From: Brevundimonas sp. 357
Lineage (GTDB): Bacteria; Pseudomonadota; Alphaproteobacteria; Caulobacterales; Caulobacteraceae
Direction: 5' to 3'
DNA: 64,000 bases
Assembly: GCF_003938605.1 (NCBI RefSeq)
Contig: NZ_RHWX01000003.1
Coordinates: forward strand, 1 to 64,000
Shown: positions 23,428 through 31,659 of the stretch, piece by piece
How positions within the stretch are numbered: position 1 is the stretch's first letter
Layout: each line of letters opens with the position of its first letter
Notes under the pieces: generated by a model
Database searches by the model: none
What the model was told of the DNA's origin: nothing
What the model saw: the letters and a program-made list of their open reading frames with translations, nothing else
Position numbers and translations under genes: made by a program

Positions 23428-25164
23428 ATGTCCGCCTCTCTCGCCCTCGTCGCCGATCAGTTGAAACCGGTCGCAGCCCTCGCCCCCGCCGCCGATGTGG
23501 TGGTGCTGAAGTTCGGTTCGTCGGTCCTGCGCGACGCCGCCCAGGCCCCCGCCGTCGCCAGCGAAATCTACGGCCACGTCCGCGCCGGCCGGAAGGTGGT
23601 GGCCGTGGTCTCGGCCCTGGCCGGACAGACGGATCAGCTGCTGGCCGACGCCCGCAGCCTGGGCCTGGATCACGAGAACGAGCTGCTGCCCGCCTATGTC
23701 GTGCTGGGCGAGGAAAAGGCCGCCGCCCTGGTCGCCGTCGCCTGCGACCGGGTGGGGCTGGACGCCATCGGCCTGTCGGTGCGCGAACTGGGCATCGTCG
23801 CCGAAGGCCCGGCCCAGCACGCCCGCCCCGTGTCGCTGAAGGGCGAGCGTCTGCATCAGGCCCTGGCCGAGCATGAGGTGGTGGTGGTTCCGGGCTTCGG
23901 CGCGGTGCGTTCGAACGGCCGCGTGGCCCTGCTGGGCCGCGGCGGATCGGACCTGACGGCGGTGGTTCTGGCCGCTGAACTGGGCCTGAAGCGCGTGCGT
24001 CTGGTGAAGGACGTCGACGGCCTCTACGACCGCGATCCGGCCTGCGAGACGGGCACGCCGCTGCGCTATCGCCGCGCCAGCTGGGACACGGCGCGCCAGG
24101 TCGGCGGCGCCCTGGTCCAGCATGACGCCATCGACCTGGCCGAGGCGCGCGGCGTCGATATCGAGGTCGCCGCGCTTGGGCGCGCTGAAGGCACGATCGT
24201 CGGCGAACGCGGGGCTCCTCCCGGCCCGGTGCAGGCGGCTGAACCGCTGAAGGTCGCCGTGGCCGGCTGCGGCGTGGTCGGCGGCGGTCTGCTCAGCCGC
24301 CTGCTGCCGGACGACCGCTTTGAAGTGGTCGGCGTCCTGGTGCGCAACCCGTTGAAAAAGCGCGACGTATCGGCGCCCGCCGAACTGTTCACCAATGACG
24401 TCGAAGCCCTGCTGGCCAAGAAGCCGGACCTGGTGCTGGAGGCCCTGTCCGAGGGCGAGGCGGGTCATGCCCTGATCCGCCGCGCGCTGGAGGCGGGCTG
24501 CGACGTGGTCAGCGCCAATAAACAGGCCGTGGCCCGCGATCCCAAGGGGCTTCAGGCCCTGGCCGACGCCAACGGCTGTCGCGTCGCCTGGTCGGCCTCG
24601 GTCGGCGGCGGCTCGCCGATGATCGAGACGTTGCGCGCCGCCCGCGCCGCCGGTCCGGTGGCCGGTTTCGAGGCGGTGCTGAACGGCACGGTCAACTTCA
24701 TGCTGCAACGTCTGGGCGAGGGGGCGACCTTCTCCGACGCCCTGGCCGACGCCCGCGCCGCCGGCTTCGCCGAGGAAGACCCCGCGTCCGATCTGGAGGG
24801 TTTCGACGCCGCGGCCAAGGTCAAGCTGTTGTCGTTCGAGGCCTTCGGCCGCTCGCCCGACGACCTGCCGCGCGATGTCCTGGCCGCCGAGACGCCGCTG
24901 GGCGAGGCGCCGGTGCGCCAGATCGGCGCCTGCTTCGAGCGTGACGGCGCCCTGGACGCCTCGGTGCGGCTTGACGGCGAACTGGAAGACGCGCTCTTCC
25001 TGTCGCTGAACGGAGAGCGCAACGCCTTGAAGGTCTATGGTCAGGACGGCCGAGTGTGGACGTGCAAAGGGCGCGGCGCCGGGCGCTGGGCCACGACCGA
25101 GAGCGTGCTGGCCGATGTCGCCGACGTCATGCGCGCCCGCCGCGCCGCTGCGGAGCTTGTCTAG
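23428..25164 (+). CDS. thrA: Fused aspartokinase-like / homoserine dehydrogenase without ACT domains
   Basis: This 578-residue protein has an amino-acid-kinase domain (about 25-265) and then a homoserine dehydrogenase (about 272-578), which makes homoserine from aspartate semialdehyde. Kinase signs are L-K-F-G-S-S-V, G-R-G-G-S-D-L-T-A and K-D-V-D-G-L-Y-D-R-D-P. Aspartokinases normally have K-F-G-G-T-S, so phosphoryl transfer to aspartate is doubtful. Dehydrogenase signs are A-G-C-G-V-V-G-G-G and G-F-A-E-E-D-P-x-x-D-L-E-G-x-D-A-A-A-K. No ACT domain lies between or after them, unlike E. coli ThrA, so threonine control may fall to the upstream attenuator. RBS CAGGAAA. thrB follows after 2 bp. 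Confidence 0.88.
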   Translation: MSASLALVADQLKPVAALAPAADVVVLKFGSSVLRDAAQAPAVASEIYGHVRAGRKVVAVVSALAGQTDQLLADARSLGLDHENELLPAYVVLGEEKAAALVAVACDRVGLDAIGLSVRELGIVAEGPAQHARPVSLKGERLHQALAEHEVVVVPGFGAVRSNGRVALLGRGGSDLTAVVLAAELGLKRVRLVKDVDGLYDRDPACETGTPLRYRRASWDTARQVGGALVQHDAIDLAEARGVDIEVAALGRAEGTIVGERGAPPGPVQAAEPLKVAVAGCGVVGGGLLSRLLPDDRFEVVGVLVRNPLKKRDVSAPAELFTNDVEALLAKKPDLVLEALSEGEAGHALIRRALEAGCDVVSANKQAVARDPKGLQALADANGCRVAWSASVGGGSPMIETLRAARAAGPVAGFEAVLNGTVNFMLQRLGEGATFSDALADARAAGFAEEDPASDLEGFDAAAKVKLLSFEAFGRSPDDLPRDVLAAETPLGEAPVRQIGACFERDGALDASVRLDGELEDALFLSLNGERNALKVYGQDGRVWTCKGRGAGRWATTESVLADVADVMRARRAAAELV

Positions 25165-25166
25165 TC

Positions 25167-26129
25167 ATGGCCGTTTTCACGCCCGTCACGCCGCAACAGG
25201 CCGACGACTATCTCATGCGCTACCCTCTCGGCGGGTTGGTCGAACTGACCCCGATCGCCGAGGGGGTCGAGAACACCAACTATCGCCTGGTCACGGAGCA
25301 GGGCGCCTATGTCCTGACCCTGTTCGAGGGGCGGACCGAGGCCTCGGCCCTGCCGTTCTGCCTCGGCCTGACAGGGCGGCTGGCGGCGCAGGGCTTCCCG
25401 ACGCCTGCGCCGGTGGCGGACCTGCACGGCCAAATGATCGGCCGCCTGAACGACCGCGCCGCCGCCATCGTCGAATGGACGCCCGGCGCCTGGAAGCGCC
25501 AGCCGACGGACAAGGATCAGTATCGCGCCGGTCAGGTGCTGGCGCTGCTGCATCTGGATGCGGCCGACTATGACGGCGTGCGCGAGAATCCGGTCGGGCC
25601 GCGCGCCTGGGCGAACCTGGCCGCACGTTGCGATACGGTCGCTGTGGGCGAGGATCGCCGGATGCTGGAGCAGATGCAGCGCCTGCTGCCGGACCTAGCC
25701 CGGCCGTGGAGCGATCCCGCCTTGCCGCGCGGGCCGATCCACGCCGATTACTTCCCCGATAACGTCCTGTTCGCGACGAACGAGCATGGGGCGACGGATG
25801 TGGGGGGCGTGATCGACTTCTATTTCGCCTGCGTCGACGTGCTGGCCTATGACCTGGCCATCGCGCTCAGCGCCTGGGGGTTCGACGCCGAGGGGCGGCC
25901 CATGCCGTCGGCTCTGCGCGCCTTCCAGAAGGGCTATGAGTCGGTGCGACCCCTGTCGGGCGCCGAGCGCAAGGCCCTGCCGGAACTCGGTGCGGCGGCG
26001 GTGGTGCGCTTCACCCTGACGCGCCTGCATGACCGGCTGTTCCATGACCCGGCCAATCTGGTCACGCCCAAGGATCCGACGCCCTTCTTCCGGCGACTGG
26101 ACTACTGGAAGGCGGCGGAGCCGGCCTGA
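25167..26129 (+). CDS. thrB: Homoserine kinase ThrB (APH-like type)
   Basis: This 320-residue kinase of the aminoglycoside-phosphotransferase fold phosphorylates homoserine on the way to threonine. It has E-G-V-E-N-T-N-Y near residue 32. The catalytic loop H-A-D-Y-F-P-D-N is near residue 192, and D-F-Y-F-A near 217 binds metal. This type replaces the GHMP-type ThrB in many alphaproteobacteria. The start ATG is 2 bp after the fused dehydrogenase stop, so the two form a threonine operon under the attenuator. Its 3' end overlaps the convergent exporter gene by 28 bp. Confidence 0.93.
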   Translation: MAVFTPVTPQQADDYLMRYPLGGLVELTPIAEGVENTNYRLVTEQGAYVLTLFEGRTEASALPFCLGLTGRLAAQGFPTPAPVADLHGQMIGRLNDRAAAIVEWTPGAWKRQPTDKDQYRAGQVLALLHLDAADYDGVRENPVGPRAWANLAARCDTVAVGEDRRMLEQMQRLLPDLARPWSDPALPRGPIHADYFPDNVLFATNEHGATDVGGVIDFYFACVDVLAYDLAIALSAWGFDAEGRPMPSALRAFQKGYESVRPLSGAERKALPELGAAAVVRFTLTRLHDRLFHDPANLVTPKDPTPFFRRLDYWKAAEPA

Positions 26130-26749
26130 ACGCCGTCCATGTCGTAGAGGGCTAGGGCTACGCCTAATAGGACCAGTGCGCCGCCGATGACGATATCGGC
26201 CTTTCGTCGGTGTTGCAGCACCCGGCGGCGTACTTCGGCCTGGGACAGGAAGACGGCGACTGCACCGAACCAGATCAGGTGGGACAGGGAGATCACGGCG
26301 CCGTAGCCCAGTTTCACGAACGAAGATGCGTCGGCGCCTCCGACCTGGGCGTACAGGCTGATGATGAAGATCGCGGTCTTGGGGTTGAGCGCATTGGTCA
26401 GCAGCCCGCGGCCGAAGGCGCGCCCTCCCTCGACCGAAGGGGTTTCGCTGGCAGCGGGAGCAGGCGGCGTGGGGGTCTTCAGCGCCATTCCGGCTCCCAT
26501 GTAGATCAGGTATGCGGCACCGATCAGGCGCACGACATCCAGAAGATTGGGAAACGCACGCGACAGCAGCGCCAGTCCGAACGCCGCATAGGTTATGTGC
26601 AGCCAGCAGGCCGCAGCCACCCCCGTTGCGACCATCAGCCCGGCGCGGCGTCCTTCGATTGCGCTGGTTCGCGACACCATCGCGAAGTCGGCGCCGGGGC
26701 TGATTACGGCCAGCCAGACCACGCCGAGGACCATGAAGAACTGACTCAT
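26102..26749 (-). CDS. LysE/RhtB family amino acid exporter
   Basis: This 215-residue permease has about six helices and the family's early S-P-G-A-D-F-A-M-V motif (residues 18-26) and a later N-P-K-T-A-I-F segment. Relatives export threonine, homoserine, lysine or arginine. It overlaps thrB tail to tail by 28 bp and is divergent from a LysR regulator, the usual exporter/regulator pair (as lysE/lysG). Placement amid threonine genes points to threonine or homoserine as substrate, which is inference. Confidence 0.9.
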   Translation of the reverse strand: MSQFFMVLGVVWLAVISPGADFAMVSRTSAIEGRRAGLMVATGVAAACWLHITYAAFGLALLSRAFPNLLDVVRLIGAAYLIYMGAGMALKTPTPPAPAASETPSVEGGRAFGRGLLTNALNPKTAIFIISLYAQVGGADASSFVKLGYGAVISLSHLIWFGAVAVFLSQAEVRRRVLQHRRKADIVIGGALVLLGVALALYDMDGVQAGSAAFQ

Positions 26750-26807
26750 CGCGTGCCGCTCAAAGGTTGAAGACGAGGCTTTTGTCGCCCGGCGTAACGG
26801 CTTTGAA

Positions 26808-26826
26808 AAACGAAACTATTTCGTTT
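26808..26826. promoter_or_regulatory. Operator candidate between LysE exporter and LysR genes
   Basis: AAACGAAA-CTA-TTTCGTTT is a perfect inverted repeat of eight-base arms with three bases between, in an AT-rich stretch 23 bp before the LysR start and 58 bp before the exporter start. It is well placed for a divergent LysR operator, although it lacks a clear T-N11-A form. Confidence 0.6.
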
Positions 26827-26849
26827 ATATATGTGAAAATTACTCACTC

Positions 26850-27749
26850 ATGGAAATCGGCATGACCGCCCGAATGCCTTCACTCAATGCACTTCGCGCG
26901 TTCGAAGCTGCGGCGCGCAGCGGTAGCCTGGTGGCTGCGGCGGCAGAGCTGAACGTGACGCATGGCGCAGTGTCCAAACAGGTTCAGTCTTTGGAGCGCG
27001 ATCTCGACACTGTGTTGTTCGAGCGTCGCAATCGGGGCGTCCACCTGACCCGCAAGGGGGAGTGGCTGGCCGAACGGCTGGGCGGCGCCTTTGCGGGCCT
27101 GGATCAGATCATGGTGGGATTTCGCGGCCTTGAGGCGACGCCGGCTCCGCTGACCATTTCCTGCGAGCCGACGCTCAGCTTGCGCCTATTGATCCCGGCT
27201 ATGGCCGATCTGGAGCGGGAAACGGGGTTGCAGGTGCGCATTTTGGCGGCCGGCGGCGCTATAGATTTTCATAATAATAACATTGATGTAGCGGTTAGAC
27301 GAAATGACTTTCCCTTACCGTCCGGCGTCAGGGCGACGTTGCTGGCGCCTGAAATGATGGGGCCGGTTTTGTCGCCATCTCTGTCTGGGCGAGAGAAGAG
27401 GGATGTACCGCGCCTGCACAGCCGCACCCGGCCGCACGCCTGGCGGAATTGGAGCGCCGGTCGTGACGGAGGTTTCGATGGGCCAGGCATCGAGTATGAG
27501 CACTTCTACTTGGCCCTGCAGGCTGCGGAGGCGGGGCAGGGGGCGGCGCTGGCCTCGGTCCATATGACGCGGGGCGAAGTGCAGGCGGGTCGCCTGCTCG
27601 CGCCTGAGGGTTTTAAGCCCGACGGCACGGCCTATGTCGCCTTGCGCTCCGAAGACTCACGCGATGAGCGTATCGACCGTTTCATCGTTTGGATGCAGGC
27701 TCGGATGACCGTCAATCTAAACGAAAATGTCACCCAAGAAATCGCCTAG
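26850..27749 (+). CDS. LysR-family transcriptional regulator
   Basis: This 299-residue regulator has an N-terminal winged helix (A-F-E-A-A-A-R-S-G-S-L-V-A-A-A-A-E-L-N-V-T-H-G-A-V-S-K-Q-V as the GcvA-like recognition region) and a periplasmic-binding-protein-like effector domain from about residue 95. It is divergent from the LysE exporter and probably controls it. ATG 26862 (M-T-A-R-M-P-S-L-N) is a credible alternative start. Bases around 27260-27320 are markedly AT-rich against the surroundings, a hint of foreign origin or relaxed selection. Confidence 0.88.
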   Translation: MEIGMTARMPSLNALRAFEAAARSGSLVAAAAELNVTHGAVSKQVQSLERDLDTVLFERRNRGVHLTRKGEWLAERLGGAFAGLDQIMVGFRGLEATPAPLTISCEPTLSLRLLIPAMADLERETGLQVRILAAGGAIDFHNNNIDVAVRRNDFPLPSGVRATLLAPEMMGPVLSPSLSGREKRDVPRLHSRTRPHAWRNWSAGRDGGFDGPGIEYEHFYLALQAAEAGQGAALASVHMTRGEVQAGRLLAPEGFKPDGTAYVALRSEDSRDERIDRFIVWMQARMTVNLNENVTQEIA

Positions 27750-27764
27750 CAGCCTGCGCGGCGA

Positions 27765-29159
27765 TTAGCCCGCTTCAGCAAACCCCTTCACCGCCGCCAG
27801 GGCCGCTTCGGGCGTGTTCTCGATCACCGTCAGCCGCTCGGGGCGGTCGCCCAAGGCGCGGATGACGGGGGCCGGTTCCGGTTCTACGCCGATGACGCTC
27901 GAGACGAAGGCGCCGAACTTGGACGGGTGGGCGGTGGACAGGGCGACGATCGGCGCACCGTTGCGGTCTAGGCGGCGCGCCGCGGCCAGGGCGACCGCCG
28001 TATGCGGGCAGACGATACGGCCCCAGGCGGCGTGGGCGTGGGCGATCTCGGCCTTGGTCGTCGTCTCGCCGACCGAGACGGCTGAGACCTCGGCGCGCAG
28101 CGCGGCCAGTAGGTCGGCGGGTAGGGTCACGGAGCCCTCGCGCGCAAAGGTCTCGAACACGGCGCGGGTCGCCTCGGCGTCGCGGCCGGCGGCTTCATAG
28201 ACCAGACGTTCGAAGTTAGACGGCGCCTGAACGTCCATCGAGACGCTACCGCTCTCGACCGCCGGGCGGCGGGCGTAGACGCCGTCGTTGATGGCGCGGG
28301 CCAGGGCGTCGTTCTGGTTGACGGCGGCGACGAAACCGGCGGCGGGCAGGCCCATCTTCCTGGCGGCGATCCCGGCGAAGGCGTCGCCGAAATTGCCGGT
28401 CGGCACCACGAAGGTCGCCGCCTGGCCCAGTTGGGCCGTGGCTGAGACATAGTAGGGAATTTGGCCCGCCAGACGGCCCCAGTTGATCGAGTTGACCGAG
28501 GACAGGCGGCCTTGTTCGCGTAAGCGTTCCTCGGCCAGCAGCCCCTTCACCAGACGCTGGCAGTCGTCGAAGTCGCCGCGCACGGCCAGGTTCAGGACGT
28601 TGTCGGCCTCGACCGTCGTCATCTGCTTGCGCTGCACCGGCGAGACCCGGTCCAGCGGGTGCAGGACGATCAGTTTGATGCGCGCGGCGCCCGCAAAGGC
28701 GCGCACGGCGGCGGCGCCGGTGTCGCCGCTGGTTGCGGTCAGCAGGGTCAGGGTCTCGCCCGTCGCGGCCAGGGCCTCGTCCGACAGGGCGGCGACCAGC
28801 TGCATGGCCAGATCCTTGAACGCCGCCGTGGGGCCGTGGAACAGTTCGAGCACGAACAGTCCGGGCTCCAGCTCGACCAGAGGCGTCACCAGCGGATGGT
28901 CGAAGCCCTTGGTCAGGCGGTCCAGGGCGCGGTCCAGCGCGCCCGCAGGCAGGGCGTCGCCGATGAAGGGCGCCATCGCCGCCTTGGCGATCTCGGCGTA
29001 GCCGCGGCCGGGACGGGTGGCGTCGGCGGGCAGGGGAGGCCAGGCCTGCGGCATGTAGAGGCCGCCGTCCGGCGCTATGCCGCGCAGCAGGGCGTCGCTG
29101 AAGCGAGTCGGAGCGGCGTCGCCGCGCGTCGAGAGGTAACGATCAGGGGAGACTGGCAT
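27765..29159 (-). CDS. thrC: Threonine synthase
   Basis: This 464-residue PLP enzyme converts phosphohomoserine to threonine. The PLP lysine is Lys115 in H-G-P-T-A-A-F-K-D. The family's T-A-T-S-G-D-T-G-A-A-A phosphate site is near residue 142. P-T-G-N-F-G-D-A-F-A-G follows in the second half. The N-terminal R-Y-x-S-T-R-G is typical. It lies on the opposite strand to thrA-thrB, converging with the LysR gene with 15 bp between stop codons, so the three threonine genes are close but not one operon. Confidence 0.95.
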   Translation of the reverse strand: MPVSPDRYLSTRGDAAPTRFSDALLRGIAPDGGLYMPQAWPPLPADATRPGRGYAEIAKAAMAPFIGDALPAGALDRALDRLTKGFDHPLVTPLVELEPGLFVLELFHGPTAAFKDLAMQLVAALSDEALAATGETLTLLTATSGDTGAAAVRAFAGAARIKLIVLHPLDRVSPVQRKQMTTVEADNVLNLAVRGDFDDCQRLVKGLLAEERLREQGRLSSVNSINWGRLAGQIPYYVSATAQLGQAATFVVPTGNFGDAFAGIAARKMGLPAAGFVAAVNQNDALARAINDGVYARRPAVESGSVSMDVQAPSNFERLVYEAAGRDAEATRAVFETFAREGSVTLPADLLAALRAEVSAVSVGETTTKAEIAHAHAAWGRIVCPHTAVALAAARRLDRNGAPIVALSTAHPSKFGAFVSSVIGVEPEPAPVIRALGDRPERLTVIENTPEAALAAVKGFAEAG

Positions 29160-29222
29160 GACGGGTTGTTTCTAGCCGTGATCTACGATTTCGTCATGAA
29201 TATTTTGCGCGTGCGAACGGAA

Positions 29223-29244
29223 TTGTTGCAATACGGCGCAACAA
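29223..29244. promoter_or_regulatory. Inverted repeat TTGTTGC-N8-GCAACAA upstream of thrC
   Basis: Seven-base exact arms at 29223-29229 and 29238-29244 lie in the 175-bp divergent region between thrC (start 29159) and the protease gene (start 29335). No T-run is present. Possible operator, binder unknown. Confidence 0.4.
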
Positions 29245-29334
29245 CCTGGCTCAACCGGCGCCAAGGCGGCGGCCGGCGCGCGGAGATGGGAAAGGGGGCT
29301 GGCGCCGCGCCGCCGGCCGGTTCATGTCAGGCGG

Positions 29335-30279
29335 ATGAACCGCCGTTCCCTTCTCATCCGTGCCGGAGCGATTGCCGCCGCCGTCGGCGGCGGCCTGTGG
29401 CTGAAGGACCATGTGCTGTGGCGGCGACCCAGCGTGACGTTCGGCGCCGATGGGACCAGCGGCTGGCTGCCTTTCGTCGCGCCACGGACCCTGTTGCCGA
29501 CGGTGCGCGTTCGGCTGGCGGGGCGGGAGCTGACCGCCCTGATCGACAGCGGGGCGCAGTATTCGGTGATCGACCGGCGGCTGGTGACGGAGCTGGGGCT
29601 GGACGACCTCTTCGACATGCCGTTGATCGCCTATGGCGTGGACGGGCGCGCCCAGATGGGGCGGGGCGTGACGCTGGATCTCGCCGTTGGGACGGCGCGC
29701 GTGGGGCGTCTGCGTGCGGGCATTCTGGACCTGGGGCCGTTGGGGGGCGACGAGGGCCTCGGCGCGCCGCTGATCCTGGGGCAGGATCTGTTGATGGAGG
29801 CGGTGCTGGAGATGGACTTGCGTCGACGGCGGTTGCGGCTGTTCGTCGAGGCCCAGGCGGGGCTGACGCCCGCTTATCGGTCCTTGCCCGTTCGACGTTC
29901 GGGCACGGCTCTGATCGCCGAGGTCGTGGTCGAGGGCGCGCCGGTCAAGGCGGTGGTGGACACCGGTTCGTCCTCGCTTCTGGCGCTTAGCGACGTGGCG
30001 GCGCAGGCATCGGGTCTGTTGGACGGACGGCCTGAACAATCGGGGTCCAGCGTCGTTCTGGGCGGAGTGGCCAGAACGCGGATGATCCGGGCGCAAAGCG
30101 TGGCGCTGGGCGACGAGGCGTGGCGCAATGTGGCGACCGCTGTCTACGCCAGCCGGGCGCTGCCGAACTATCCTGAAGCGCTGCTGGGCATGGAGGCTTT
30201 CGCCGATCGCGACGTTATTTTGGATTTGGGCGACGGACGGCTGCACCTCGCACCGTTGATGGATGTGACCATTGTTTAG
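29335..30279 (+). CDS. Tandem retropepsin-like aspartyl protease
   Basis: This 314-residue protein has an N-terminal Arg-Arg and hydrophobic segment (residues 3-23), a likely membrane anchor or export signal. Two retropepsin-like folds follow. The first carries A-L-I-D-S-G-A-Q-Y-S (Asp71) and the second A-V-V-D-T-G-S-S-S (Asp209). Each half also has a hydrophobic-hydrophobic-Gly flank (L-I-L-G-Q-D, L-L-G-M-E). Retroviral proteases form their site from two identical halves; this single chain seems to supply both, as pepsins do. The substrate is unknown. It stands alone, upstream of the DUF418 gene. Confidence 0.8.
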   Translation: MNRRSLLIRAGAIAAAVGGGLWLKDHVLWRRPSVTFGADGTSGWLPFVAPRTLLPTVRVRLAGRELTALIDSGAQYSVIDRRLVTELGLDDLFDMPLIAYGVDGRAQMGRGVTLDLAVGTARVGRLRAGILDLGPLGGDEGLGAPLILGQDLLMEAVLEMDLRRRRLRLFVEAQAGLTPAYRSLPVRRSGTALIAEVVVEGAPVKAVVDTGSSSLLALSDVAAQASGLLDGRPEQSGSSVVLGGVARTRMIRAQSVALGDEAWRNVATAVYASRALPNYPEALLGMEAFADRDVILDLGDGRLHLAPLMDVTIV

Positions 30280-30344
30280 TCTTGTTGATTTCCCAATGGT
30301 CGAATCCATTTTATCCGCAGCCTGAACGAGGATAAGCGGCCCGT

Positions 30345-31649
30345 ATGACCGCCTTACCGCCCAGCATCACATCGGTGTCGTCCAGTCAGCGGCTGGAGAG
30401 CCTGGATCTCCTGCGCGGGTTCGCCCTGTGCGGCATCCTGCTGGTCAACATCATGATGATGGGCGGGCTTTGGGGACAGTATCATCCGGACTTGCCGCCG
30501 ACCCTGGCCAATCCTGACTGGTCGGCGTGGATCATCCAGCACCTGTTCGCGCAGGGCTCGATGCGGGGCCTGTTCACCCTGTTGTTCGGGGCGGGGATGC
30601 TGCTGATCACCCTGCGCGGCGAAGACGGACGCGGGACGATCCAGGCGGCCGATGTCTATTTCCGCCGCTGCATGGCCTTGTTGGCGCTGGGCGTGTTCAA
30701 CGCCACCGTTCTGCTGTTTCCGGGGGACATTCTCTATGTCTACGGCCTGTCAGGGTTTCTGTTGTTCGTTTTTCGGGCAGCCCGGCCGCGCACGCTGATC
30801 GCTCTGTCAGCCGCCCTGCTTCTGCTGCTGACCGTCGAATCGGCCGTGGTTGGGGCGTATCAGGCGATGGAGGCGCGACGCGGCGCCGAACTGGCGACCC
30901 AGGTCGAGGCCGGTGCTGTCCTATCGGCCGAGGACGCAGAGGCGATGAAGGTCCATGTGCGCGCGCAGGAGGCGCAGACCCTGACGCCTGAGACCATCGC
31001 CGAAGAAACCGCCACGCGCACGGGGGGCGTCGTCGGTCTGCTGAAGTGGAGCGTGCGGACCTGGCTGGACTATGCGGCGTCCAGCTACACCATCACCCTG
31101 GTCATTGAATCGGTCGCCTTCATGTTGCTGGGCATGGCGCTGTTCAAGCTGGGGGTGTTGGGCGGGGCGCGGTCGCTCGGCTTCTATCTGGCGCTGGCCG
31201 GGGGCGGTTACGCCCTGGGTCTGGCGGTGAACGGCGCCCAGGCCGTGATGCTGTGGACCAGCCAGTTCTCGTCCGAATCCTGGACGGCTCAGACCAGCTA
31301 TGAACTGGGTCGCTGCGCCATGACCCTGGGGCACGTCGGTCTGCTGCTGTCGCTGTGGAAGATGAACGCGCTCGGCGTCGTGGGGCGCGCCCTAAGGAAT
31401 CTGGGGCGCATGGCCCTGACCAACTACCTGGGTCAGTCGGCGATCGCGGGCCTGCTGTTCTATGGCCTTGACCTGTGGGGCAGGCTGGACTGGTGGGGCC
31501 TGTGGGGCGTGGCGGCGGGAATCTGGGTGTTCCAGATGGCTTTCAGCGCTCTGTGGCTGCAGGTCTTCAGCATGGGGCCGCTGGAATGGGCGTTGCGCTG
31601 GTTCGCCTATGGACGGCCTTCGCCCCTGAAACGCACGAAGGCCGCCTGA
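30345..31649 (+). CDS. DUF418 family membrane protein
   Basis: This 434-residue protein has about ten transmembrane helices. The N-terminal R-L-E-S-L-D-L-L-R-G-F-A-L-C-G-I-L-L-V-N motif is the usual start of DUF418/DUF405 (YeiB-like) proteins. The C-terminal DUF418 domain (about 255-420) contains G-R-M-A-L-T-N-Y-L-G-Q-S. Related proteins share fold features with acyltransferase 3 membrane enzymes, but no reaction is established. It converges with the metallopeptidase gene, 10 bp between stops. Confidence 0.88.
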   Translation: MTALPPSITSVSSSQRLESLDLLRGFALCGILLVNIMMMGGLWGQYHPDLPPTLANPDWSAWIIQHLFAQGSMRGLFTLLFGAGMLLITLRGEDGRGTIQAADVYFRRCMALLALGVFNATVLLFPGDILYVYGLSGFLLFVFRAARPRTLIALSAALLLLLTVESAVVGAYQAMEARRGAELATQVEAGAVLSAEDAEAMKVHVRAQEAQTLTPETIAEETATRTGGVVGLLKWSVRTWLDYAASSYTITLVIESVAFMLLGMALFKLGVLGGARSLGFYLALAGGGYALGLAVNGAQAVMLWTSQFSSESWTAQTSYELGRCAMTLGHVGLLLSLWKMNALGVVGRALRNLGRMALTNYLGQSAIAGLLFYGLDLWGRLDWWGLWGVAAGIWVFQMAFSALWLQVFSMGPLEWALRWFAYGRPSPLKRTKAA

Positions 31650-31659
31650 TCCATCAGGT

